Shown here piece after piece: positions 6,201 to 12,227 of a DNA stretch of 12,227 nucleotides. Position numbers and translations under genes: made by a program. This stretch comes from an uncultured Clostridia bacterium (GTDB lineage: Bacteria; Bacillota_A; Clostridia; Oscillospirales; Oscillospiraceae): contig CAMZIX010000030.1 in NCBI GenBank assembly GCA_947307375.1, positions 1 to 12,227 of the forward strand. The letters are read 5' to 3'. The stretch's first letter is position 1. Each line of letters starts with the position of its first letter. The notes beneath the pieces are model-generated. The model saw nothing but the letters and a program-made list of their open reading frames with translations. It made no database searches and was not told the origin of the DNA.

Positions 6201-7239
6201 GGTTGACAAAGCTGTTGAATTCGCTCTTGATCTCGCCGCCGGAAAAGATCACCGCGCCGATCTCGGTCATGCGGTCGTCCCGGGCGTTGAGACCGGTGGT
6301 CTCGATGTCGAAGGCCACGAACTCGGTGTCCAGCGGCAGCTTCGACTTGCCCATGACGGCGCTGTTGCCGTCCATGTCGTTGAGGAAATAGGCCTCCAGG
6401 CCGTAGATGATCTTCACGCCGTACTTTTTGCCGGCCTTCCACATATCCGGGAAGGCCTGGGCCACGCCGTGGTCGGTCACGGCGACGGCGGGCATGCCCC
6501 AGGTTGCCGCGCGCTTGACCGCGGCGGCGGGGTCGGTCAGCGCGTCGAGCGCCGAGAAACGGGTGTGCAGGTGCAGCTCCACGCGCTTTTCGGGCGCGTT
6601 GTCCGGGCAGACGACGCTCTTGCCCTTGACGATATTGCGCGGATCGAGGACCATGTCGTCCTCGAACTTGTTGTAGGTGATCTCGCCCTGCACGGTCAGA
6701 TGGTCGCCGGGGCTGATCTTGTCGACCACGCTGCGGTCCTCCTCCTGCCGGAGGAAGTGGGAGACGCGGACCGTGCTCGTGCGGTCGGTGAGGTCAAAGG
6801 CCAGCACCGCGCCGCCTTTTTTGGTCGTGCGGCTGTTGACGCAGACCACGTCGCCCTCGACGGTCACACGGCCGGATTCGAGGTTCAGCGTATTCATCTT
6901 CACCGGGCTCTGCTTGATCGCACGTCCGAAGAGCACCGTGCCCTTCGGCGCGGCGGCCGCCGGGGCGGCGGACGCGAAGGGCTGCAGGCTCGCCCGCGGC
7001 TGCGGATAATCCGCGATCAGGCTCACGCTCTCGAGCGCATAATCGCCCCGCAGGCAGGCGCAGAGCGCCTCCTCCTCCGCCGGGGAGGGCATGGCGGGAA
7101 ACCAGGCGCTGACCGTGAGGCTGCGCTCGGCCGGATTGACGCGCACGTCGGTGATATAGGCCTTGTCCAGTCCCCCGCAGCTGTCCCGCCGTGCGGCGCA
7201 GCCGGGAAAGACCGTCAGAAACGGGGTATGTTCGGTCAT
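3241..7239 (-). CDS. polC: DNA polymerase III subunit alpha, PolC type
   Basis: The replicative leading-strand polymerase of low-GC Gram-positive lineages, 1332 residues. Domains in order are: a short N-terminal region (1-115); an OB fold (about 118-205); a PHP domain split by the exonuclease (HLHT at 223-226, TDHG at 255-258, then DVHFLDP near 621); a DEDDh 3'-5' proofreading exonuclease (D311, E313, D396, H449, D454); a zinc-binding loop (C794, C797, C819, C822); and the polymerase core with TPDIDLNF (D849, D851) and probable third aspartate D974. The C-terminus carries QITLF (1326-1330), a beta-clamp-binding pentapeptide. It is about 100 residues shorter than Bacillus subtilis PolC, mostly in the N-terminal domain. 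The start at 7239 follows AAAAGGA; a longer open frame to 7782 only overlaps ispG. It is the last gene of the unit, 14 nt after ispG. Confidence 0.97.
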   Translation of the reverse strand: MTEHTPFLTVFPGCAARRDSCGGLDKAYITDVRVNPAERSLTVSAWFPAMPSPAEEEALCACLRGDYALESVSLIADYPQPRASLQPFASAAPAAAAPKGTVLFGRAIKQSPVKMNTLNLESGRVTVEGDVVCVNSRTTKKGGAVLAFDLTDRTSTVRVSHFLRQEEDRSVVDKISPGDHLTVQGEITYNKFEDDMVLDPRNIVKGKSVVCPDNAPEKRVELHLHTRFSALDALTDPAAAVKRAATWGMPAVAVTDHGVAQAFPDMWKAGKKYGVKIIYGLEAYFLNDMDGNSAVMGKSKLPLDTEFVAFDIETTGLNARDDRMTEIGAVIFSGGEIKSEFNSFVNPHRPIPANITELTGIRDSDVADAPDEDEALRRFLDFAGDRPLIAHNAHFDVGFMSAAANRHRIKFSPVFLDTLALSQALLPELKRFKLDIVSNHLELPKFNHHRASDDAMVVARIMGKFLPMLAAQGAHTLDDIETVYHSLRRTDVAKTHHMILLVKNRKGLKNLYELISQSYLKYFHRTPNVPKSLLLQHREGLLVGSACGMGELYGAVMRGENPRTLEKIASFYDYLEIQPICNNAFLVENGRVKDETVLQDYNRTILELGRRLGKPVIAASDVHFLDPEDEQLRKILQAAKKFSDADRSCPIYFRNTEEMLQEFAYLGEETAKEVVITNTRAIADQIEEIELLPKELFPPKIEHSAEDLRKLVYDKMHRIYGDDPPEIVKSRVDTELKTILDHNYDVIYMSAQKLVQNSLENGYLVGSRGSVGSSIVAYMSGITEVNSLPPHYVCPKCCHAEFITDGSYGCGADMPAKDCPVCGTRMRQDGFDIPFETFLGFPGNEKTPDIDLNFSGEYQAKAHKYTEVLFGSDHVFRAGTIGTLAEKTAYGYVKKYLEERGIVATKAEENRLALGLVGIKRTTGQHPGGLVVIPQDKDVTDFCPVQHPADDPDSEIITTHFEYHCMEDNLLKLDELGHDDPTMIRMMEDMTGVDAKEIPLNDPDTMAIFSGAGALGLPEDDPIIGQTGSIGIPEFGTGFTKQMLVDTKPKQFDTLVRLSGYSHGTDVWAGNIRDLILGEIATVDETISCRDDIMLTLIARGMEPSLAFKTMEAVRKGKVKKSGAFPGDAERQMRDMGVPDWWIESARKIAYLFPKAHAVAYVMMAFRIAWFKVHRPLAFYSAYFYRRSQKGGFDAESMCGGTEAVRRRINDMKRRTDLSANEEDLLVTLEAVYEFNLRGFRFAPLDLYESDAVKFLPVGEDALRPPFVSVSGLGEAAAQDLARCREGGRRFISMEDLSAACPKVSQAHLDALKRLGALGALPESSQITLFDF

Positions 7240-7253
7240 AGACTCGTGTCCTT

Positions 7254-8306
7254 TTATGTTTCTTCTTTGATCAGCGCAAGCAGCCTGTCGCAGAGCTCCT
7301 CGCAGGGATAGGTGCCGAGGACCTGTCCTTTTTTGAACAGCAGTCCCTTGCCCTTGCCGCCGGCCACGCCGTAGTCGGCCTCGCGCGCCTCGCCGGGGCC
7401 GTTGACCACGCAGCCCATCACGGCCACCGTGATGTCGCGGTCGATCCCCTGCAGCCGGCGCTCGACCTCGTTGGCGAGCCCGATCAGGTCGATCTCCGTG
7501 CGCCCGCAGGTCGGGCAGGAGACGAATTTCACGCCGCCGCGGCGCAGGCCGGCCGCCTTCAGGATGGCGATGCCGGTCTTGACCTCCTCGACGGGGTCGG
7601 CGGTCAGGCTGACGCGCAGCGTGTCGCCGATGCCCTCGCTCAGCAAAGTCCCGATGCCGACGGCAGACTGGATCGTGCCGTTCCAGGCGGTGCCGGTCTC
7701 GGTCACGCCGAGGTGCAGCGGATAGGGAAAGCGCTCCGCCGCGAGGCGGTAGGCCGCGATCGTCAGCGGCACCTGCGAGCACTTGAGCGAGAGGCAGATG
7801 TCGTCGAAATCGTAGCGATTCAGGAGCTCGACATGCCCCTCGGCGCTCTCGACCAGAGCCTCGGCGCAGGGATGACCGTACTTTTCCAGCAGCTTCTTTT
7901 CCAGGCTGCCGGCATTCACGCCGATGCGGATCGGGATGCCGCGCTGCCTGCAGGCCTCGGCCACAGCTTTCACGTTCTCGGGGGAGCCGATGTTGCCGGG
8001 GTTGATGCGGATCTTGTCGATCCCCCGCTCGGCGGCGATCAGCGCGAGGCGGTAGTCAAAGTGGATGTCCGCCACCAGCGGGACCTTCACCTGCGCCTTG
8101 ATGGCGTCGATGGCCCGGGCGCTCTTCTCATCCGGCACAGCCAGACGCACGATCTCGGCGCCGGCCGCCTCCATCGCGCGGATCTGCGCGACGGTGGCTT
8201 CCACGTCCCAGGTCTTGGTATTGCACATGGTCTGCACGCTCACCGGGGCGCCGCCGCCCACGGCAAGGCCGCCGACCATGATCTGTTTTGTCTCGTTTCG
8301 TTTCAT
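7254..8306 (-). CDS. ispG: 4-hydroxy-3-methylbut-2-en-1-yl diphosphate synthase (flavodoxin)
   Basis: IspG catalyses the penultimate step of the DXP isoprenoid pathway, reducing methylerythritol cyclodiphosphate to HMBPP with a 4Fe-4S cluster. The protein has 350 residues, the usual two-domain bacterial length. It has an N-terminal TIM barrel (VPLVADIHFDYRLAL at about 75-89, IRINPGNIG at 99-107) and a C-terminal cluster domain. The cluster ligands are visible: C264 and C267 in CPTCGR, C299 in MGCVVNGPGE, and the conserved glutamate E306. The start overlaps the rseP stop by 4 nt (ATGA), so translation is coupled. The gene shares its unit with dxr and uppS, placing an early step, a late step and the polyprenyl chain-length step of lipid-carrier supply under one control. 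Confidence 0.97.
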   Translation of the reverse strand: MKRNETKQIMVGGLAVGGGAPVSVQTMCNTKTWDVEATVAQIRAMEAAGAEIVRLAVPDEKSARAIDAIKAQVKVPLVADIHFDYRLALIAAERGIDKIRINPGNIGSPENVKAVAEACRQRGIPIRIGVNAGSLEKKLLEKYGHPCAEALVESAEGHVELLNRYDFDDICLSLKCSQVPLTIAAYRLAAERFPYPLHLGVTETGTAWNGTIQSAVGIGTLLSEGIGDTLRVSLTADPVEEVKTGIAILKAAGLRRGGVKFVSCPTCGRTEIDLIGLANEVERRLQGIDRDITVAVMGCVVNGPGEAREADYGVAGGKGKGLLFKKGQVLGTYPCEELCDRLLALIKEET

Positions 8307-9355
8307 CCCGTCACCAGCCGTATCACGTCATGCAGCAGAACATAGGCCATCAGCGCCAGCAGCAGCACCATGCCCGCCGTGTGGATATATCCCTCGTATT
8401 TGGGGTTGATCTTCTTGTGGGTGAGGCCCTCGACGACTGCCGTCACCAGCAGCAGGAACACACGCCCGCCGTCGAGCGCGGGGATCGGCAGCATGTTCAT
8501 CACGGCAAGGTTCACCGCGATGAAGGCGCCGAAGGAGAAAATCATCCACAGCGCGTCCGCCGTCGTCTCCTGTTCGGCCCCGGTCGTGGCCATCATGTCC
8601 ACGATGCCGACGGGCCCCGCCAGATCGTTGACGCCGACCTGCCCGTGCACCAGCATGCGCAGGCTCTCCCAGACGAGGCTCACGTAGTCCTTCGTCGTAT
8701 CCCAGGCCGCACGCAGGTTCTGCCCGAAGCTGGCCTTTTCATAGCTGCCGAAGAGGAAGCCGAAATAGCGGCCCTGCGGATAGTCCTGTTTCTCCAGACG
8801 GAACTTCTCCAGCCGGATCGTCTGATCGCCGCGCCGCAGCTCGAGGTCGTAGTCGCCCTCGGCCGTCAGATAGCGGTTGACGTCGCTCTGCAGGACGACG
8901 CGGCGGCCGTTGATGCGCACAAAGCGGTCGCCGACCTGCAGCGCTTCCGCGCTCTCATAGGGACAGCCGTCCATAAAGGCCGTGACCGTCGGGCTCGGCA
9001 CATAGCCGGAGCTCAGCTGCAGGATCAGCACGATCAGAAAGCCCAGCAGGAAGTTGTTGAAGGAGCCGGCGACCAGGATCAGCAGCCGTTTCCACACGCT
9101 CTGGTTGCCGAAGGCGCGGGGATCGTCGGATTCCCCGTCCTCTCCGGTCATCGCGCAGTAGCCCCCGAAGGGGACGGCACGCAGCGAATACCGGGTCTCG
9201 CCCTTCTGCTTCTTCCAGAGCGCCGGGCCCATGCCGATCGCGAACTCCTCCACCCGCACGCCGCAGAGCTTCGCGGCTGTGAAGTGTCCCAGCTCGTGGA
9301 TGGCCACCAGCAGTCCGAAAATGAAAATGGCGAGGATCACATAGAGAACAGTCAT
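8303..9355 (-). CDS. rseP: RIP metalloprotease RseP/RasP (site-2 protease)
   Basis: This 350-residue integral membrane zinc protease cleaves membrane-embedded substrates such as truncated anti-sigma factors and leftover signal peptides. The zinc motif HELGH is at 20-24 in the first membrane helix, and the second active-site motif, NMLPIPALDGGR, is at 287-298 with D295 as the third zinc ligand. One PDZ domain lies at about 130-190, and further membrane segments at about 90-113, 270-287 and 325-343. It overlaps ispG downstream and dxr upstream by 4 nt each (ATGA). Its place after dxr is conserved in Firmicutes. The ECF sigma/anti-sigma pair about 5 kb downstream could be a substrate system, but the sequence does not show this. 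Confidence 0.96.
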   Translation of the reverse strand: MTVLYVILAIFIFGLLVAIHELGHFTAAKLCGVRVEEFAIGMGPALWKKQKGETRYSLRAVPFGGYCAMTGEDGESDDPRAFGNQSVWKRLLILVAGSFNNFLLGFLIVLILQLSSGYVPSPTVTAFMDGCPYESAEALQVGDRFVRINGRRVVLQSDVNRYLTAEGDYDLELRRGDQTIRLEKFRLEKQDYPQGRYFGFLFGSYEKASFGQNLRAAWDTTKDYVSLVWESLRMLVHGQVGVNDLAGPVGIVDMMATTGAEQETTADALWMIFSFGAFIAVNLAVMNMLPIPALDGGRVFLLLVTAVVEGLTHKKINPKYEGYIHTAGMVLLLALMAYVLLHDVIRLVTG

Positions 9356-10500
9356 GCGGTGAAGTGCTCCTTTACATAGGCCCTGGCCGCCTCGTCGCAG
9401 GCCAGGATGGTGTCCAGATCCGCATCCTGCACCGCGCCGATCGCGGCGACGGCGCCGGCCGCGGCGTCATAAATGCGGTTATAGCCCAGCCGGTGCTGCA
9501 GGAACAGGTGGACCGCCGTCTCGTTGGCCGCGCTCATCACACAGGGCGCGGTGCCGCCGGTTTCGGCGCAGTCCATCGCCAGGCGCAGGCAGGGCATGTT
9601 CTCGAGATCCGGCTCCTCAAAGCTCAGATCCCGCAGCTTCCAGAAGTCCAGACGCTCGAACATCGAAGGACAGCGCTGCGGATAAGTCAGCGCCAGCTGG
9701 ATCGGCAGGCCCATGTCGGGCACGCCGAGCTGCGCGATCACCGTTCCGTCGACCAGCTCTACCATAGAGTGTATGACGCTCTGGGGGTGGATGACCACCT
9801 GAATGTCCTCCGGACGCACGGCAAAGAGGTGCATCGCCTCGATGAATTCCAGTCCCTTGTTCATCAGGGTGGAGCTGTCCACCGAGATCTTCGCGCCCAT
9901 GCTCCAGTTCGGATGCCGCACCGCCTGCTCGGGTGTGACATCCTCCAGCTCCGCGCGCTTTCTGCCGCGGAAGGGGCCGCCGGAGCCGGTGAGCAGGATC
10001 TTGCTCAGTTCGCCCTCTCCCCTGCCCATCAGGCACTGGAAAATGGCCGAATGCTCGGAGTCGACGGGAACGATCTCCGCCCCGGTCTCCTTTGCGCGGC
10101 GCATGACCAGATCGCCCGCGCAGACCAGGGTCTCCTTGTTTGCCAGCGCGATGCGCTTTTTCGCGTCGATCGCGGCCAGCGTCGGCTTCAGACCGACCGA
10201 GCCGGACACCGCCGTCACCACGCAGTCGCTCTCCGCGAGCGTGGCGGCCTCGATCAGGCCCTCCATGCCGGAGGCGACGCGGATCGGCGTGTCGGCCACG
10301 GCGATTTTGAAATCGCGGGCGGCCCGCTCGTCATAGACCGCGACGAATTGGGGCATAAAGCGCCGCGCCTGCTCCTCGAGCAGGTCGATCTTGCGCCCCG
10401 CCGTCAGCGCGGCGACCGGCAGGCCGAGATGCTCGGCCGCGGCCAGGGTCTGCCGGCCGATGGAGCCGGTGCTGCCCAGTACGGAAATGGCTTGGACCAT
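9352..10500 (-). CDS. dxr: 1-deoxy-D-xylulose 5-phosphate reductoisomerase
   Basis: Dxr performs the first committed step of the DXP pathway, converting DXP to MEP with NADPH and a divalent metal. The 382-residue protein shows the NADPH loop GSTGSIG (9-15), NKET (121-124), VDSEHSAIFQ (146-155) with metal ligands D147 and E149, TGSGGPF (171-177), HPNWSMG (196-202), and MNKGLE with E218. Two adjacent ATGs (10503 and 10500) follow AAGGAG; the second is preferred for its 7-nt spacing and because its product begins MVQAISVLGSTG. The frame is open to 10533, but that extension would be translated from the hairpin repeat. The gene overlaps rseP by 4 nt. Unlike the other genes here it is not coupled to its upstream neighbour, because the 130-bp repeat intervenes. 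Confidence 0.97.
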   Translation of the reverse strand: MVQAISVLGSTGSIGRQTLAAAEHLGLPVAALTAGRKIDLLEEQARRFMPQFVAVYDERAARDFKIAVADTPIRVASGMEGLIEAATLAESDCVVTAVSGSVGLKPTLAAIDAKKRIALANKETLVCAGDLVMRRAKETGAEIVPVDSEHSAIFQCLMGRGEGELSKILLTGSGGPFRGRKRAELEDVTPEQAVRHPNWSMGAKISVDSSTLMNKGLEFIEAMHLFAVRPEDIQVVIHPQSVIHSMVELVDGTVIAQLGVPDMGLPIQLALTYPQRCPSMFERLDFWKLRDLSFEEPDLENMPCLRLAMDCAETGGTAPCVMSAANETAVHLFLQHRLGYNRIYDAAAGAVAAIGAVQDADLDTILACDEAARAYVKEHFTA

Positions 10501-10520
10501 CATAATACTCCTTCCACTAT

Positions 10521-10654
10521 GGCTCCCTTTCACGAAAGGGAGCTGTCGGCGAAGCCGACGGAGGGTTTTCCCGCTGGATCATTCAAAAAGGAAACCCTCC
10601 GTCATCCGCCTTGCGAACCGGCGGATGACGCCTCCCTTCCGCGGAAGGGAGGCT
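10521..10654. repeat. MITE-like intergenic repeat made of nested hairpins
   Basis: The gap between the AlkD-like gene and dxr is almost entirely inverted repeats. In plus-strand order: hairpin 1 (10522-10530 with 10535-10543), hairpin 2 (10545-10550 with 10554-10559), an outer stem (10560-10568 with 10592-10600) around a 23-nt centre, hairpin 3 (10601-10610 with 10620-10629), and hairpin 4 (10630-10640 with 10643-10653). Read inward from each end, the two halves share one design: a CTCCCTT hairpin, a GTC...GAC hairpin, then GGAGGGTTT. The whole is therefore an imperfect palindrome with similar ends, like a miniature mobile or REP-type element. No clear target duplication is visible. It ends 2 nt from the AlkD-like stop codon and leaves the dxr ribosome binding site intact. 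Confidence 0.75.
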
Positions 10655-10655
10655 T

Positions 10656-11330
10656 TTATGCGCGCAGGGTTTTCAGATATGCCTTCTGCGCATCGGAAAG
10701 GCGATAGCTTTCGATCGCCTTTTGGATCGTCTTGTTGTGCGTCCAGGGCTCCAGCCGCCGCTGCTCCAGAACGGGCAGCGCCGCCTCGTACCGCTTGGCC
10801 AGCGCCGTGGCGAAATACCAGGCCTGCATCATGCGCACATAATAATCCTCCGCGCGCGTCCGCACCGCCCAGTCCAGGTATTCCGGCACAAACTCCTCGT
10901 CCAGAAAATGCGTCATCAGCATTTCCAGCCCGAAGCGGCGGGTGTAGACCCCGTCGTCGTCCAGCCAGCGCCGGATCTCGCCGATCAGCTCCGCCCTGCG
11001 GCGGGCAAAGCATTTCGGGCGCAGCGCGTCGCAGACGGCCCAATTGTCCACGAAGGGCAGAAAGCGCTCCAGCGCCGCGAGGCAGCCCTCGAAATCCCGG
11101 ATCTCGTTCAGCAGCAGGGCGTGCAGCTGGTTTTCGTCGAGGCTCTGATGCGGCAGCTCGTTCAGAAAACGGGCGGCCTCTTCGCTGCCGCGCAGCGAAG
11201 ACGCAAGCTTTCGCAGCGCCGGCATCCGCGCGCCGCGGACGCTCTCCGGAGGAATGTTCGGAACGAGCCGCGCCAGAAAGGCCGCGTTCTTTTCATCCCG
11301 CAGCGCGTACAGTTCCTCCCGGATGCTCAC
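10656..11330 (-). CDS. DNA alkylation repair protein (AlkD-like HEAT-repeat glycosylase family)
   Basis: This 224-residue, almost wholly alpha-helical protein resembles the DNA alkylation repair family (AlkC/AlkD), which wraps DNA with HEAT-like repeats to remove or recognise alkylated bases. The helix containing DNWAVCD carries W97 and D101, with the W-x3-D spacing of the AlkD active-site pair. R131/R132 and W171 lie where further DNA-contact residues would be expected. These equivalences are by position and were not aligned. It starts at GTG 11330, whose bases overlap the uppS stop (GTGA), with AAGGTGA upstream inside uppS; it is therefore coupled to uppS. Its position is unusual, since cdsA normally lies between uppS and dxr. 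Biochemical activity is inferred only. Confidence 0.78.
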   Translation of the reverse strand: MSIREELYALRDEKNAAFLARLVPNIPPESVRGARMPALRKLASSLRGSEEAARFLNELPHQSLDENQLHALLLNEIRDFEGCLAALERFLPFVDNWAVCDALRPKCFARRRAELIGEIRRWLDDDGVYTRRFGLEMLMTHFLDEEFVPEYLDWAVRTRAEDYYVRMMQAWYFATALAKRYEAALPVLEQRRLEPWTHNKTIQKAIESYRLSDAQKAYLKTLRA

Positions 11331-12070
11331 GGGTTTTTCACCTTGCCGAAGCGGCGGTCGCGGCTCCGGAAGGCCGCGATGGCCTTGTCCAGCTCCGCCT
11401 CGTCAAAGTCCGGCCAGAGCACGTCGGTGAAATAGAACTCCGCATAAGCGCACTGCCAGAGCAGGAAGTTCGAGATCCGCTGCTCGCCGCCCGGGCGGAT
11501 CAGCAGATCGGGATCGGGGATCCCGGCGGAGTCGAGATAGCTCGAAAAGCTCTCTTCCGTCAGCTCTTCTGCCACGCCCGCCTTGTAATCCTCCGCATAG
11601 CGGCGCGCGGCCCGGAGGATTTCGTCCCGGCCGCCGTAGTTGAGGCAGATGTTGGCCTGAAAGCCCTGATAGCGCTGCGAGATCTCGTCGGTCTTCGCCA
11701 CCAGCGCCTGCAGCTCCGGGCTGAGGGCCTGGACGTCGCCGAAAACCTTCATGCGGATCTGATCCCGCTCCATCGTGTCGATCGCCTCGTGCAGATAGCG
11801 GCCGAGCAGCTTCATGATCGTGCCGACCTCATCCTCCGGGCGGCGCCAGTTTTCGGTGGAAAAGGCGTAGACCGTCAGATATTCGACGCCGCGGTTTTTG
11901 CAGGCCGTGGCGATCCTGCGGAAGGTCTCCGCGCCGACGGCGTGCCCCGCCGTGCGCGGCAGACCGCGTTTTTTGGCCCAGCGGCCGTTGCCGTCCAGGA
12001 TGATGGCAATATGACGGGGAAGGGGTGCAGCCCCCTCCCCCGCGGTTTTTTTCTTTTCGCTTCCGGCCAT
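11327..12070 (-). CDS. uppS: Isoprenyl transferase (undecaprenyl diphosphate synthase)
   Basis: UppS extends farnesyl diphosphate with eight isopentenyl units to make undecaprenyl diphosphate, the lipid carrier for cell-wall synthesis. The 247 residues include DGNGRWA (26-32) with catalytic D26, YAFSTENWRRP (68-78), NYGGRDE (144-150), and the diphosphate-binding segment IRPGGEQRISNFLLWQ (191-206) with R192 and R198, followed by E211. The usual RTGGE is RPGGE here. The first 18 residues are a variable lysine-rich, then Gly/Ala/Pro tail, encoded by a near-perfect G/C-rich hairpin (12016-12040). The start ATG overlaps the frr stop by one base (TGATG). The AlkD-like gene follows with a 4-nt overlap, where cdsA would be expected. 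Confidence 0.96.
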   Translation of the reverse strand: MAGSEKKKTAGEGAAPLPRHIAIILDGNGRWAKKRGLPRTAGHAVGAETFRRIATACKNRGVEYLTVYAFSTENWRRPEDEVGTIMKLLGRYLHEAIDTMERDQIRMKVFGDVQALSPELQALVAKTDEISQRYQGFQANICLNYGGRDEILRAARRYAEDYKAGVAEELTEESFSSYLDSAGIPDPDLLIRPGGEQRISNFLLWQCAYAEFYFTDVLWPDFDEAELDKAIAAFRSRDRRFGKVKNP

Positions 12071-12227
12071 CAGATCTCGGTCAGCTCTTTCTCTTTCTTC
12101 TCGGTGATCTTGTCGATCTCCTTGATGAAATCGTCGGTCAGCTTCTGGACGTCCTTCTCGGCGATCTTGTAATCGTCCTCGGTCATCTCGGAGGCCTTCT
12201 GCTGCTTCTTGAACTTTTCGATGGCGT
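12070..12227 (-). CDS. frr: Ribosome recycling factor, C-terminal fragment
   Basis: Only the last 51 codons and the stop are in the window; the 5' end lies beyond the right edge. The lysine/glutamate-rich helix (AIEKFKKQQKASEMTEDDYK, then VQKLTDDFIKEIDKITEKK, ending ELTEI) matches the C-terminal helix of domain I of ribosome recycling factor. This factor, with EF-G, splits post-termination ribosomes. The stop codon shares one base with the uppS start (TGATG), the usual frr-uppS linkage in Firmicutes. This also indicates that the operon's main promoter lies outside the window, probably upstream of pyrH or frr. Confidence 0.92.
   Translation of the reverse strand, partial: AIEKFKKQQKASEMTEDDYKIAEKDVQKLTDDFIKEIDKITEKKEKELTEI

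Noticed and set aside
3316..7311. A 1331-codon open frame on the plus strand opposite polC
   Set aside because: It is the antisense shadow of a GC-rich gene. Its translation is low-complexity (Arg, Ala, Val, His, Gln) with no domains, while the opposite strand encodes an intact PolC.
7240..7782. Longer polC start reaching to 7782
   Set aside because: The extra segment is an out-of-frame translation of ispG, rich in Arg and Ala. The ATG at 7239 follows an AAAAGGA site and begins a PolC-like sequence.
10504..10533. dxr start at GTG 10533
   Set aside because: This codon lies inside hairpin 1 of the repeat, with no suitable ribosome binding site. The AAGGAG just before 10503/10500 fixes the true start.
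8288..10707. Plus-strand open frames opposite rseP and dxr
   Set aside because: They are antisense shadows with repetitive His/Gln/Arg-rich translations, while the minus strand carries complete catalytic motifs.
12046..12055. A7 run near the uppS start as a programmed frameshift site
   Set aside because: The reading phase does not match an X-XXY-YYZ slippery heptamer, and the downstream zero frame encodes the complete enzyme.
10391..12172. Plus-strand open frame of 593 codons across dxr, the repeat, the AlkD-like gene and uppS
   Set aside because: It is antisense to four well-supported features, Ser/Arg/Pro-rich, and has no recognisable domain.
1..12227. CRISPR arrays, tRNA/rRNA genes, transposases, phage genes or toxin-antitoxin pairs
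   Set aside because: No regularly spaced direct repeats, tRNA-like cloverleaf or recognisable mobile or defence proteins were seen on either strand.

Overview
The window looks like chromosomal DNA from a GC-rich member of the Clostridia, probably Oscillospirales-like. This is an inference from three things: a Gram-positive PolC-type DNA polymerase, the Firmicutes gene order frr-uppS-(cdsA)-dxr-rseP-ispG-polC next to the S10 ribosomal operon, and complete-looking ORFs with strongly GC-rich third positions. Every gene except one lies on the minus strand. No frameshifted gene, tRNA, rRNA, CRISPR array or insertion sequence was found.

Read in the direction of transcription, from the right edge: the tail of frr (12227-12070), then uppS, a DNA alkylation repair (AlkD-like) gene, a 130-bp multi-hairpin repeat, dxr, rseP, ispG and polC. 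Apart from the repeat and a 14-nt gap before polC, neighbouring genes overlap by 1-4 nt (TGATG, GTGA, ATGA), so this is one translationally coupled transcription unit. It ends at a hairpin directly after the polC stop (3209-3241). The genes supply translation recycling, undecaprenyl-diphosphate synthesis, two DXP-pathway steps, a site-2 membrane protease and the replicative polymerase. cdsA, usually found between uppS and dxr, is absent, and the AlkD-like gene plus the repeat occupy its place.

Next, still on the minus strand, is a two-gene ECF sigma / zinc-binding anti-sigma module (3151-1791) with its own candidate ECF-type promoter. A strong bidirectional terminator (1736-1783) separates it from a convergent plus-strand nitroreductase-family gene (969-1727).

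The left edge holds the start of the S10 ribosomal protein operon (rpsJ, then the first codons of rplC). It is driven by a near-consensus sigma-A promoter (819-847) and has a roughly 300-nt untranslated leader. The leader contains competing hairpins and a terminator-like element, and is the best candidate here for an undescribed regulatory RNA. A second structured spacer separates rpsJ and rplC.
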